From positions 58,776 to 122,775 of the forward strand of contig JAECUM010003318.1 of the NCBI GenBank assembly GCA_016617855.1: a stretch of 64,000 nucleotides of DNA. The letters run 5' to 3'. Positions 33,474 to 44,666 of this stretch are shown here, one piece after another (position 1 is the stretch's first letter; each line of letters opens with the position of its first letter). The notes under the pieces were generated by a model that was not told the origin of the DNA, did not search any database, and saw only the letters and a program-made list of their open reading frames with translations. Position numbers and translations under genes: made by a program. The stretch is from Megalonaias nervosa. Lineage: Eukaryota > Mollusca > Bivalvia > Unionida > Unionidae.

Positions 33474-35214
33474 AAGTAATGTATAAGCTATAATCTACCT
33501 GTCTTGGGAATATTACCATGACCTTGTGTTTGATCTTCAAAGATTGCCGCAGGGTTAGTGTTGGACTCTTACACAAGGTTACCATGACCAGCCAGAGACC
33601 GGAAACTTGAGTCAACAAAGGCAACTGGTAGCGTCAGCTAACAAAGGCCTGCCGCTATCACACCTATATGTTAAAGGCTAGTTCAAGGATCAAAAGGAAA
33701 GTCCATGGGGTGAATGGGGCATTTCTTATCCATCCCCATATTGACAGACAGCGAGAGGGGCATTGCCTGCTAAGTTTGATTGGGTCAGTCCACAGCGATA
33801 TCCAATCAAAATTGAGATAGAGTGTGTGATTACAATTCAGACCTGAATGATACCTTTCGAAATCGTAAGAGTAATTTGGTATTCCCCTGGAAGGATTGCA
33901 GATCAGTAGGGTTTACTCCGAGAAAGAAGCCACTTGTAATCTGGCGGCAGAACTTAGCGGTAGATTCTAAGGAAAGACAAAGCTTTGAAAAGGTCAGTAA
34001 GTTATTTGCTGAATTTTTGCAGAATATTATGTCATCATAATTGTAATTATCTGTAGTATGTACACTTAATTACTAGGATTGTTTAGTATGTAGAATTACC
34101 TTTGTAGTGTTTCATTTACATGCATATTTGAGAAATGGGCTTGAGCCTTACGTGGAGAATTATTAGATGCGAGACAGAATTATGTAGATTGTTAGCTTGT
34201 GGTCAGAATTAATTTCATAATTTGCTGTTAGGTTACTTCATAGTAAACCATTGTGTTTATTAATGTGTTATGTTAGAATTTACATATGCTTGAATTGTGA
34301 ATTTGGAAACATGGTTGAGGTATGTAGGATTAGTTACTATGGACATATGCATATATCAGAACATAGATATTTGAATATTTGCGTACTTTGTATGAGTTGT
34401 AAGGTAAAGAAATGCGTCTGATTATTGTGATATTGTTTAGTATAACGGGATTAGGAATATATACTGATGTGACAGAATTTATTGATGTATGTATAAGAAG
34501 TAATTGATACCATGCTGTATTATGATGTTTGTTTTACCATACAAAAACGTATGGGTATCTTGATGTGAACAAATGCGTAACCGAAGAAATTTAATAGCCG
34601 TTATCTGATGATAGGCGGTGTTTTGTGTGAGATGAGAGGGCTAAGGAAAAAGACTGTACTGTCCTTGTGTTTTCACAGGAAGCTTTTTAGGGGACAGAGA
34701 ATTTCCGGTTCCATTGGGTCCCAAGTCTTCAAGAGTTGGAGATGGAATTGAGACTGTAGCCGAGACAGTCGAAATCAACAGAAGTGTAGTCATGGGGGAG
34801 AAAGTAGAAGAGGAGGAGAAGGAGTCTTGAGAAAGTCAAGGAGGAAGAAGAGAAGGAATTGGGAGAAATAAGAGAGAGAAAGGGTACAACAGATGAGTAG
34901 AAATACAAGGACAGGTGGAAATCAATCTCGCACTGCTAATCAGGTGATGCAATATGCTTATTAAAGGGTCGAGCGGAATGAGTCTAGTTGGAAATTTGAG
35001 TCATTTGATTATTGAATTGTTATTAAATAGTTATTCATTAAATTTCAAGTTTTTTTTGTATATTTAACTATCTAACCATCAGAATTGCTGACTGGGGGCT
35101 CAGAGCTTTACATCTATCTTTCACTATATTTAACTTCCAATAAAACAGAGCCTGGGTGGGACTTCTATAATAGTTTAAATAAAATATTGGGAACACCCCA
35201 CCCCAACCATATAA
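33474..35214. other. Less AT-rich internal region with exon-like signals, no gene call
   Basis: 33500-34020 and 34660-34970 are less AT-rich than their surroundings. 34790-34890 is strongly purine-rich (GGAGGAGAAGG words). A donor-like AAAAG|GTCAGT lies near 33993 and an acceptor-like 'gtgttttcacag' ends at 34678, but frames between them are interrupted. It could be the 5' region of a gene or of a retroelement. No homology is recognised. Confidence 0.3.
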
Positions 35215-35353
35215 TTCATCACAACCTTGGACAGAATATCAGCATTGTCCGAGGTTTCCCAGGTTTTCCTAGGAAAACCATAGAAAAAGCTCAAATGTCC
35301 AATGTTTTAGGTCAAAATTGCAAGTATAACCTCGGAAAATGTACAGCCAGGTG
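35215..35353. repeat. Right terminus of the inverted-repeat-bounded element
   Basis: Carries 'aaccttggacag', 'gtccgaggtttcccagg', 'ttttcctaggaaaacc' (itself palindromic) and ends ATGTACAGCCAGGTGC, the inverted match of 28782-28796. Confidence 0.6.
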
Positions 35354-36355
35354 CAACAAAAACAAAAAATTATAATATCATGACTGCATGGTTTTCAAAT
35401 CAATATTTGTCTAAATTTAATCATATTTCAATAGAGCAATTCCTGGCACCAACATACAGTTGAGCGTCCTTTTATTTACATATATGGATCATATTATCAT
35501 CATGCAGTCAATAACGTTATCAATGTCAAAATGTATACATAGACACATATATCAGCTGATGATGCAACATGATCACATGATGCTGTTCACAACGTTTGCA
35601 ATATTTGCCTACAGTGTATATTGCCTTAAAACAGTCAGGTGGTTCAAATATGTGATGTAATAGACATCTGACGCACCTGAGTTTCATGAATGACCTTTCA
35701 GTGTCCCCTGCTTCCTTAATCTTTTTTGTGATACTGTATTATCAGAAATTGAGATTGAGAACAACCCCTGTTTGCTATGTGCAAGTGGTCACAGTATGTT
35801 GTACGACTTACTGACAAGCCTACTCTCTTGTGTAGATAAGATACATGTATTGGTTGGAGACTTCAGTGGCAATTTTCCATCGCAGCTAATCTGAATGGGA
35901 AAAGTGCATTTTATTATTGTACCTTAATGAGATATTGAGAGCTTTTTCTAGCCTTGTTAAATCTAACCTAATTACCGATTGAATTCCTAATCATGATTAC
36001 CTTAAAATAATACCATACAAGTATGGCTGAGGCAGCACAGCAATATCACTTCAGTTCTTCAGATTCAAGACTGAAACCTTGAGCCTTACTTCAGTAGGTT
36101 TGTTACTTTTAATAGCCCTACTCCCCCAACAAATGCTCAGGTTGCCATTTGCCATACTGGTTTGCAATACTGCCATGCAAATTCAGACTGGTATTTACTC
36201 GACTGACTTAATCCATGACGTCCGATATTAAGGATTCAGGTCTAATTTTGCAGGCAGAGGGTACATTTATTTCAAATGGAAATTTTGTCAGCCACTGATA
36301 TTCCTTGCTCAGCTATACTGCATCAGAAATACTCTGCCAGACCATTGATGATAGA
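35354..36355. other. Unassigned AT-rich sequence
   Basis: Chance frames only. No repeat noted. Confidence 0.4.
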
Positions 36356-36435
36356 TGACCTTCATTGACGCTAGTTGACCTTCATTGATACCAGATGACC
36401 TTTCGTTGATGCTAGATGACCTTCATTGATGCAAG
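36356..36435 (+). repeat. ~20-bp minisatellite, four copies
   Basis: 'gatgaccttcattgatgcta' with minor changes, four times in a row. Confidence 0.8.
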
Positions 36436-36954
36436 ATGTAGTTTCTCACTCATAAGTTCAATTTTCTTTATGTATTACATCAATTGGAAAATTTCCACAA
36501 GAATCAGATTAATGGAATCAGCACATAAGGAGGAAATAAATCGCTCATTTGAAACCTCAAAGAAAAAATGTTACTTCTGAATTTAATAATTCTAATGGTG
36601 GCCATAGAATTGAATGGAATTTAAATGGAATATCAATGGAGTACAGTTTAAAAAGAGCTTTTAAAGAACAGACAAAACTCTCTCCTTCACAAACAGGTGT
36701 AGTTTTTCTTCTATACAGGTAAATATGTTTGCAAACTTTAGAAAATAGTTCTGTTTATGTTACCAGTAGATTTAGAGGCAGTCAAACCTTATGTACAGCT
36801 TAAATACTAGTACATTTATCAGTGAAATAACAATGAAAGTTTGAACTTAAAGGTGTTCTTTTTATCCACTGAGACAGGGATAACTATTTCCAAAAATGGC
36901 TAAGACTGACTGGAAACATCTGCCAAAAGAATTTTTTTTTATTTGGCGCCAACT
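36436..36954. other. Unassigned sequence
   Basis: Nothing recognised. Confidence 0.4.
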
Positions 36955-37145
36955 TACAAGCATGCTTCAAGCATTAAACTGGTATTGAGCAGATGACTTT
37001 AGGACATACTCAAGCTTCATCCATCAAACTGGCATTGAGCAGACGACTTCAGGACAAACTCAGGCTTCAGCCATCAAACTGGCATTAAGCAGACAACTTT
37101 AGGATACACTCAAGCTTCAGCCATCAAACTGGCATTAGCAGATAC
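36955..37145 (+). repeat. ~58-bp minisatellite, just over three copies
   Basis: 'catcaaactggcattgagca' followed by 'gacttcaggacaaactcagg' recurs with about 58-bp spacing. Confidence 0.85.
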
Positions 37146-37184
37146 TTTGTGACTTGCTTCTTGTAACAATGAGACATGCCTGTT

Positions 37185-37330
37185 TTGGTTTGGTGTTTGT
37201 TTTATGGCACAGTAACAGAAGCCTTTTTAGTGCTGACGCAGTAAAGTACCTTGCTGAAGGACACATAATGGTAGCTGACCCAGGCTGATCCAATGGTAGG
37301 ATTTCTTTCAATTTCAAGTCCAGCATTATT
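37185..37330 (-). repeat. SINE family C copy, decayed
   Basis: Read on the minus strand it has the family body ('cagcctgggtcagctacc', 'ccttcagcaaggtac') and then the tail with 'ataaaacaaacaccaaacc'. The head is missing or decayed. Confidence 0.65.
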
Positions 37331-38787
37331 GTTGCTAGCAACCAAGGATCCCATTTGCAAGTACAAGAATAACTGAAATAAATGGTCAGTAATGTACCAC
37401 CACGTGGATTGTTCACATTGTTATCATTATACCCACAGTGATATTGTTGTCATCAAATTTATGGCATCATACAAATCAGCAATAACACCAGATTACTTCA
37501 AACTAAATATTTCTAACACTAAAAAGAAAAAATCAAAAGTATATCATATTTTGACATAATAAATGCCCACACCTGGCTTAATTAATCACACATTCACCCT
37601 TCTCCAGTTAAAACTAATAGCATCTCCAGTATTTGTGCACATGGAAGTGGTTGCTACACTTGACCAGAAATTGCTACAATTTACTACACTTCACACATAG
37701 TTACACCTCACAACTAAATTTGAAATAAAAAAAATCAAAACAGATCTTAATGTGTTTTCTTTGGCACAATTTTTTTAAGGTAGAGATTGCATCTCCCAAG
37801 TGAAGAACTTATGACTTGGCCAAAGGGAGTTAAGTCTTCTAGTATGTAAATATATGTGTTGGTAACTTAGTTTGTAACATCGTTGGTGTGCACTTGTTAT
37901 AATGAGCTATACCATATGAAATGGATCGAAAAAATTAAATTTTTCAAGCCTTCAGTCCAGGTGATATGTTGAATATTTTTAATTTTTATTTCATTTGGTG
38001 ATACAGGCATGTATGGATTTGTTTCACATTCCTTGTATTGATCGAATTTTAGAAACATTTCTAGTGCCATCTTGGACCCAAAATTTTGGGTGGGTGGGTG
38101 GCAGGGGCTCGCTTTCATTTCACTTTATTTCTTTTTTGTCCCACTGGTTCAGATTTGGGCTTCAATATGGTAGTGTAATGAAGTGGGCTGCTCAAGCTAG
38201 TTGAATTTTTTTTTTTTAAGTGGATTTTTGTGATAGTTTCCGTTTCTAGCACGCCGTTTTGTACTAATCAGCATTGTTGTAAAGAAGGATTGGTATTGAC
38301 CCAAAGCAAAATATGTCAGCAAAGGACTAATATACTGGTGCTCTTGAGAGGTGTCTATTTGTGTCAGGGACAATCAGTAATTTAGATCAGAATCCAAAGT
38401 ACAATCGCATGTCTGCATGTCTTAGGTGACCTCATATTGCAGCATACTTCCTGCAGTAGCAGTGATAAACCAATAGGTCATCTAACGAATGGTTCCAGAC
38501 ACCTGTATTGGGTTACCTTAAAATAAAACATTTATCTTATGGGAGTCAAAAGATCATTTGTAACTGGGACATCATGGACAGAAAGTCAGAAGTACAATAG
38601 CAGTCTGGCTTCCCAGATGAATCTAATAATTATTTCATCATGTCTGGGGCATTAGGCATGCTCTATGAAGGTTGTGAGCTGTTGAAGTAAATTACAGCAT
38701 CAGCTGAGTTTTTTTTTTTGTTGTTGTTCTTTGGATTTAATTCAGAGTTTGGTATTACACAGAAACGATAAAATCAAGAGCATGAAG
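37331..38787. other. Unassigned; weak minus-strand frame at 37897-38118
   Basis: The frame on the minus strand (73 codons, with an internal ATG after 'gggtccaag') reads MALEMFLKFDQYKECETNP. It has no recognised homology or splice support. T-rich runs lie at about 38200 and 38710. Confidence 0.25.
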
Positions 38788-38920
38788 ATTTGGTTTGGTT
38801 TGGTGCTTTACGGCACAGTAACACAAGTAGGTTATTTAGTGCCGAGACAAATGGAGTAAAGTGCCTTGTCCAAGGACACAGCACAGAAGCCGACCCAGGC
38901 TGATCTGACCAGCACAAAGA
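38788..38920 (-). repeat. SINE family C 3' half
   Basis: On the minus strand: 'cagcctgggtcggcttctgt', 'ggacaaggcactttactcc', 'ctcggcactaaataaccta', then 'gtaaagcaccaaaccaaacc'. This is the best-preserved family C tail in the window. 5' truncated. Confidence 0.8.
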
Positions 38921-39116
38921 AAGCCACCATTTTTCACTAAAATATAGCATTTTCTAGAAAATCAGTTTCCAAGATTTTTCTTTTGAAACTTTTACCACTG
39001 AAGTAAAAAAAATTTTTAGTTAATAGTAAACATTTAATGAAAGAATATGAAATTATATCATTTTGAATTTGTTGTATGGTAAAAACATTTTACAGGTCTG
39101 ACATAGTAACCTGGCT

Positions 39117-39401
39117 GCTTTGGAGTTTGATGTTGTTGTTGGTGTTGTTGTGGGGCTTAACGCCATTTTTCAGCACACGATAGGCTATACATGGCGGCCA
39201 GTATTAATGGTGGAGGAAGAAACCGGGAAATCCCAGGAAAGAACCACCGACCCACGAGAAGCTACTGGCAAGCTTTCTCACATATCCACATTCGCCGAAT
39301 CCTAGACTCGAACCCACGCAGACAGAGGTGAGATGGCAGTGATCCGTAACGGAAAGCGCTTTAGACCACTCGGCCACTCGGGGCCCCGCTTCGGAGTTTG
39401 A
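39117..39401 (-). repeat. SINE family A, full-length, minus strand, with 14-bp target-site duplication
   Basis: Begins on the + strand with a GTT/TTG tail complement and ends with 'ccactcggccactcggggcc', the complement of the Leu-like tRNA head. Flanks are GCTTTGGAGTTTGA (39117-39130) and GCTTCGGAGTTTGA (39388-39401), one difference. The element is therefore 39131-39387. It retains CpG-containing head sequence that other copies have lost, so it may be the youngest copy. Confidence 0.93.
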
Positions 39402-39499
39402 CAAGTGTAGCTCCCCATTCCAGGTATAATTACATCATCATTTATACCTAGAGATCTGAACAGAGATATTTAATAGAATAACACAACGTCCCCCCCCCC

Positions 39500-41085
39500 A
39501 TGTAAAAGGTAACAATGTAATCAATTACATAAACAAAATTAAATTGAACATGACATTTGAATGATTCACTTTCTCATAGAAATAGAGTTAAAAAATGTCT
39601 GCCAAATTCAGTTAGCTGTTCTGTTCACCGATAAAACAAATTTCATCACATAATTGAGTGACTGATCAAAATCAAATTGCTATCATATCAGCATCACCTA
39701 GATGCTTCCAGTCTTTTCCAAATTACTGTTGGTCAGCATTGCCATATTTCTTTTCCTTCTGTCTCTCCCCGCTAGCCTGTTTGGCTCATCAACCTTCTTG
39801 CTTGTACACTGTGCTCATTTCTTCTGTGCAATCCAGGTAGGGAGCTATTTTTCCCCCTTCTAATGAAATATAATACCCAACCTAAATATGTGTCAGATTT
39901 TTTTTCTGGGATCTGAAACACTATTCCTACTCTTTTTTACATCAGACATTGTTTGATCATAATTCAATAGAACTGAGCTATGGTCATTTCACAACTTACA
40001 CAGTCATGAGTCACAACTGTCTTACTATAAATTAATGTCATTTTTAGCTGCTGCTTCTCACATTCTTACTGGAATGATGACATAATTAGACCTCTTAGAC
40101 AAACCATCACACCCTCCTGTGGGCTGTAAATTACTAGCCATGTCAGTCAACACATTCCTAATGCTAACATCATCAATTCTGGTTGAAAAGAATTCACAAC
40201 TTAATTACACAAACAAATTAATGGACTTCACTCCTTGTCCTAATGACATTCCTTTGCTAATTAGCGATACATTTACATACATTTCCAGACAGAAAAATCA
40301 ATTCTGAGCATACATGATACAAATCATTTAAGACGGATAATTTACTTCTCATAATTCATATCAGAAGAAATGCATGAAATCTTTAGGATGCACGATTCCT
40401 GTAACAGTCAAGACAAATACATTAATTCTCACAATGTGTATTAGAGTAATGCATGAAATTCCTATACTGCATGATTTCTATTACAATGAAGACAGGTAAA
40501 TGTATGATTATATTCAGAACACAAGGAAAATTGAAGTATGGATTTAAATGAATAAATTAAAATAATAATTACAGACTTACATTAATGAACATATTGCATG
40601 CTTTTGAGACTAACCTTGTGATTTATTGAGGCTCGCTCTTCCTATTCAGCTAAATCTCTCTCTTTTCATGTCCTCAACTTTCTGACACACATCCCTTGGA
40701 CAATCTAACGAGACTGACTAATTTTGCGAGGGACATTACTTTTATCTTTGAATTTTATCTGGGAATACACACTCCCTCTCTTAGCCAGTCAGGATTGACT
40801 TTCTCTGCCAAAAATATTTTAACACTTCCATCAAAGTCAGAATAACTCTATCTAGACGGCCTTTATTAACAACCATTCTGGAAAGCTTAATTTTATTACA
40901 CCAGTTTCAAATGGCCCAAGATTTCTCAAAAGTTTGGCTCTGGCTTGTCTCAACTCTGTCATTTCCTGCTATTTGACCTTACATTAACATCTTTGTCGCA
41001 CAGTTATTATACCGACTCTAATTAAAATTCTGTTATGCTCTCCAAACAAGAGAGGTTAACAATCACAAGCTGCCATGTTATTGTG
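39500..41085. repeat. Segmental duplication, copy 1
   Basis: Aligns with 57380-59800. Shared stretches: 'taaacaaaattaaattgaac' near 39532/57397; 'gggagctatttttccccc' near 39840/57704; 'atcccttggacaat' near 40690/57807; 'atctgggaatacacactccc' near 40756/59510; and 'actctaattaaaattctgtt' near 41015/59768. Copy 1 has about 800 bp at 39860-40660 absent from copy 2. Copy 2 has a 1.6-kb insertion absent here. No gene recognised inside. Confidence 0.75.
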
Positions 41086-41834
41086 AGCATATCTCATACG
41101 TAGTCTTAACGGTTATGTGCCCTGCTGACCACAACAGAATGTACTGTGAGATGATCAACAAAATTTTGCACCATTACATAAGTTTTAATTCAGCAGGGAA
41201 AAGGTGATCATGGTGATGTGTCAAATTTCATTACCTGTGTGTTGCTTATAATGGATCAAGGAGCAGAAGAAGAAAAACAATGGGCCCTCATCCAGATACA
41301 TGTTGTGATGGATGAGGGACGTTATTGGAATTAGGCCAGAGGCAGAGCATGTATAAGTAGCATGTTAATCTCAATATATTCATCACTATGGCTCCTATAT
41401 TTAACATCTAACTTTAACCAGAACATGTGACCCAGACTGTATAAACTCAGCACCTTGTCAAACTGATTATAATTTTAAAATGTTTGTATTGGCTCCAAAA
41501 GAGTCAGCTGGAAATACCAAAGAAAAATGAGGGATTTGAAAAACACACTGTGATCAATGGAACTGAAACAGCATCAGGTGGGTACTTGTACATGCTTGGC
41601 CTCCAGTCTAAATCCAGCAATGTCACTCATCTGTTGCAGCAAGTGTTTGAATCAGGGTCAATTAGTTATGTTAGTCCTATATCCTCCCTAGTATTTTTAA
41701 ATGAAACGAGATAGGTGAACCAGAACATAAACCTTGGATATGAACTATATTTGTTTTGCTGGTAACAAGAAAAGAAAAGATCTCAGAAAAATGTAAAAAT
41801 GAGAATAATGTCAGCGAACTGCACATTGCTATTT
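41086..41834. other. Unassigned; 76-codon frame at 41484-41714
   Basis: The + frame 41484-41714 reads HTVINGTETASGGYLYMLG in its middle, protein-like by eye but without recognised homology or splice sites. Confidence 0.25.
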
Positions 41835-41896
41835 GAACATTGTTCCAAACCACACATTTTTAGCTGAACATTGTTCCAAACCACACATTTTTAGCT
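41835..41896 (+). repeat. 31-bp tandem duplication
   Basis: 'gaacattgttccaaaccaca' plus 'catttttagct' appears twice without change. Confidence 0.9.
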
Positions 41897-42155
41897 GAAT
41901 ATTAGTCTGCTATCTTTAATAGCAGTATTAACTTATCCATTGCTGTTGTGCAGTTTTTTCTTTTTTGCATTGAAAAATCTTGTTTATTCAATGTAAATAC
42001 ATCCTCCCACAGAGTGAAGAATTGTCAATAAAGACGTAATCCACTTGAGCATCTCACAGAATAGTCATCTTTTTCAGGGTTGCCATATTAATGGTTGTGG
42101 TGTTCATAATATGACCAGAGAAAAATTGCTCAGATTAATCCAGAACACAATGCAT

Positions 42156-42267
42156 CTGTCATATTGCCCTTCAGGATGCCTGTCTGTCATATTGCCCTTC
42201 AGGATGCCTGTCTGTCATATTGCCCTTCAGGATGCCTGTCTGTCATATTGCCCTTCAGGATGTCTGT
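42156..42267 (+). repeat. 28-bp minisatellite, four copies
   Basis: 'ctgtcatattgcccttcagg' plus 'atgcctgt', starts at 42156, 42184, 42212 and 42240. It lies inside the DIRS remnant, so it expanded after insertion or within the element. Confidence 0.92.
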
Positions 42268-42356
42268 CTGTACATCTGATGTTTCCTCGACTTTGAGCAC
42301 CGCCACCTTTTGCTTGGACTAGAAAGTTTTTCAATTCATGGCCCTGATTTTCTGAA

Positions 42357-42620
42357 GCAGTTCTGCACCCAGGTTCTTCTCCTGACTTTTGGGAGTAGTA
42401 ATGATATATCTCCGACCTTGATTCTCTAGTATTTTGACAACTGGCTGATCCAAAATGTTAAGTTCTGTTCCATTATTAGGATCAGTTCAGTTGTTGGTCC
42501 ATAGTAAATTAGTTGCATCTTTTACCCAGCCTTAAGAAGTCAGAACTCATTCTGTCTCAGGACTTTGTTTATGTAGGGATGAACTTCCTCACAAACCAGA
42601 GATTAGTCCAGGTTCTGTGG
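42357..42620 (+). pseudogene. DIRS-like reverse transcriptase remnant, copy 2
   Basis: The YxDD box is YFDN: the second catalytic Asp is Asn (codon AAC at 42439-42441), against Thr in copy 1. This suggests an ancestral GAC or GAT with independent decay. The KSELxxSQDFVYVGMxF block after it is better preserved than in copy 1. Stops and a frameshift between blocks make it inactive. Confidence 0.7.
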
Positions 42621-42725
42621 ATGAGATAGATCGAAACTTGTAGCACATCTAGATGTGCTACGAGTAAAGATGTCATTGTCTGCTGACCTTTACCTATCCC
42701 TGTTGGGATTTGTGGTAGTCAGCCG

Positions 42726-43067
42726 AGTTGCAGTGTAAAGTCTTTAACAGGAATTAATGTAATATATTTTGGAGGTTAAAGTCACACCTGTGGTTAGGAA
42801 CAATGTATTTATTTTGAGGCTGAAATAATGACAGGAGAGATAAAATTTTGTAATTTAATAAATTTTATTTAAATTTGAAAAGAAAAATCATTCAAGAAAA
42901 TCAGGAATTTATTATAATAAATGCTGGTAGATGAGTATTCGATGAAAGCAGATCTGAAAAAAGAAAATTCCATGTTGCAGCACATTTCAGGTGAAGCAGA
43001 TGTTCAACATGTTAATATTTTCACGAGTTACATGACCATATAATAAAATATTTGTTGTAATAATGGA
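42726..43067. other. Unassigned AT-rich sequence
   Basis: Nothing recognised. Confidence 0.4.
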
Positions 43068-43169
43068 AGTCCAGATAGTACAGTGCAGACAATGTTCAGG
43101 TATCCAGATAGTACAGTGCAGACAGTGCTCAGATATCCAGATGGTACAGTGCAGGCAGTGTTCAGGTGG
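43068..43169 (+). repeat. 33-bp minisatellite, three copies
   Basis: 'ccagatagtacagtgcagac' plus 'aatgttcaggtat' with starts at 43071, 43104 and 43137. Because 33 is divisible by 3, a minus-strand frame with an 11-residue repeat crosses it; it has no other support. Confidence 0.9.
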
Positions 43170-43780
43170 CAAAACTGTAAAAGCAAAAACTGTTGTCATA
43201 TTTGTTAGCATTTCTAGTGCATGATATACTGCTATTTACCTTTGTCCCATCAAAAGTCTATATGTCTCCCAAGTTTGGAGGATGGGAGGTCTCTGTGTCA
43301 CCTGCCCATGGGATCCAGTGTGAAACACTGCCATGTCTATAAGCATGCTAAATCTGTATTCCATGAACAGTGGTCATTGTACCTTGGACAAAATCCAGGT
43401 TCTGTCAGTATTGCTTGACCAGGTCACGAATTGGGTGTCAGTACTGCTTGACCAGGTGGCATGCCCTTAATGCAGGTCAGTTCCTGGTGCAGCCAGTAAA
43501 CAATTGCATATACAGTATGTACACACATGTGTGAGGGTAAACTATGTTTGACTAATGTCTCTTGTTTGCAGGAAAAGGTCATGAGAATTTCGACCACAAA
43601 GAATAAAACGTTTAGCTAATGAATGAAAAAATGTAAAATTCCTCGTGTATTTACATTTATACTCCTATATTACCAAACATTGTGGTATTAAGACTGTCAA
43701 ACATTTTGCATTTTTAGGGGAAAAATATTGGAAAAATGTGGTTATACACGTAATAACTCAAACGTCATAATTTTGTTAGC
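43170..43780. other. Unassigned sequence
   Basis: The + frame 43221-43418 is not recognised. A direct repeat 'tattgcttgaccaggtcac' / 'tactgcttgaccaggtggc' lies at about 43401 and 43441. Confidence 0.3.
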
Positions 43781-44666
43781 ATTATGTTACGTATATGTAA
43801 TTTAATTGCTTGTGTGTTAGTTTTAAATTCTCTTTTATTTTATTTTATTTCATTACGTTATTGTAATGATAACTTTATTCACTGGATTTGACTTTTTTTT
43901 GAAAATTCAGTTTTCTGTTTTGACCTGATAAACATGCAGTCTATTGCTCAGTTATATTTTTAGCTAACCTAGTTCTTGACCTTGGTTCCGATTTTGTAAA
44001 CATTGAGTGAAAATGATTGGTCATTACCAAGGTCATGTTCAGCCCACGTGTTAGTCTGCTGTAAATAGTTATATTTTTTAATTTATTTCCAGTGTGGCAT
44101 TTTTTTTTTACTGCGCTGTTCAAGTTAAGTGACCACGTGAGCCATCATGTGATCAAAATCACGGGTTAAAACACATTTTCTAGTGAATTTGATCAGTCGT
44201 AAATATATACCTTCAGGCCGAAAGGTTTTCCTGTTGTTGCCATTTGAGTTGATTTTTCGTATTTAAAATAATTTATTCACCCTGGAAAATACTCTTCTTC
44301 AACGAAATTCTTGGACAAAGACATTCACTAAATTATTCAAAATTCAAAAGCCAGAATTGTATTCTTGGTGACTCAACAAGGAACTGTTAACACATCAACA
44401 CAAACTGGTTATAGAGTACGTCATCGCCTTCCATATTGGAATTTCATCGAGATTAGAACTTGGATTCATTTAGAACTTCTTAGTGATAGGACATATTATG
44501 TTTGAATTCTAGGATTAATTTTTGGATTAGATTCACAAACCGTAAGTCCTATTTCATATTTTTACCATGTTTTCTAAGGAAATAAATTATTTCGTTAAAT
44601 TTACAAAGCTTGTTGACTTCACTCTTTTCTTTTGTTACTTTAGTACGAGCCTACACGTAACAATTA
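43781..44666. mobile_element. Probable solo LTR, 878 bp, with ATTA target-site duplication
   Basis: Starts TGTTACGT (43785) and ends ACGTAACA (44662), an 8-bp perfect terminal inversion with TG...CA ends. Direct ATTA repeats abut both ends (43781-43784 and 44663-44666). AATAAA at 44581-44586 lies about 80 bp before the 3' end, as in an R region, and a TATA-like 'aaatatatacc' lies near 44201. No internal retroelement genes are attached. This fits recombination between the LTRs of a Gypsy-type element (family inferred). Confidence 0.65.

Larger units (their letters stand above)
28782..35353. mobile_element. Candidate 6.6-kb inverted-repeat-bounded element
   Basis: The left end CACCCGGCTGTACAT (28782-28796) matches the reverse complement of the right end (35339-35353) at 13 of 15 positions; both are followed inward by TTCCTAGG/TTCCGAGG. 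Both ends, and an internal block at 33240-33473, are rich in CCTAGG, CCAAGG and CCGAGG words. The left end folds into a hairpin (28799-28958). An internal direct copy of the end sequence at 33461-33473 (GCACCCAGCTGTA) suggests a nested or smaller element 33461-35353. No transposase was recognised. A target-site duplication is not clear. Confidence 0.4.
41960..42725 (+). mobile_element. Decayed DIRS-like retrotransposon, copy 2
   Basis: 41965-42055 aligns with 20635-20725. A reverse transcriptase remnant follows: a motif-B-like SSAPRFFS at about 42357-42380, the active-site region YFDNWLIQN starting at 42430, and KKSELILSQDFVYVGMNF at 42533-42590 followed by LTNQRLVQVL. Frames change between blocks. 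The distance from the shared left part to the active site is about 450 bp, against about 1140 bp in copy 1, so this copy has a deletion. No RNase H remains. Confidence 0.7.

Noticed and set aside
37897..38118. 73-codon minus-strand frame as a coding exon
   Set aside because: Protein-like by eye but no homology, and no splice signals at the expected edges.
42987..43211. 74-codon frame with an 11-residue repeat (EHCLHCTIW-like)
   Set aside because: Produced by a 33-bp minisatellite whose period is divisible by three.
43785..44662. Promoter of a host gene instead of an LTR
   Set aside because: The perfect terminal inversion and the flanking ATTA repeats fit an LTR better, and no coding exon follows.
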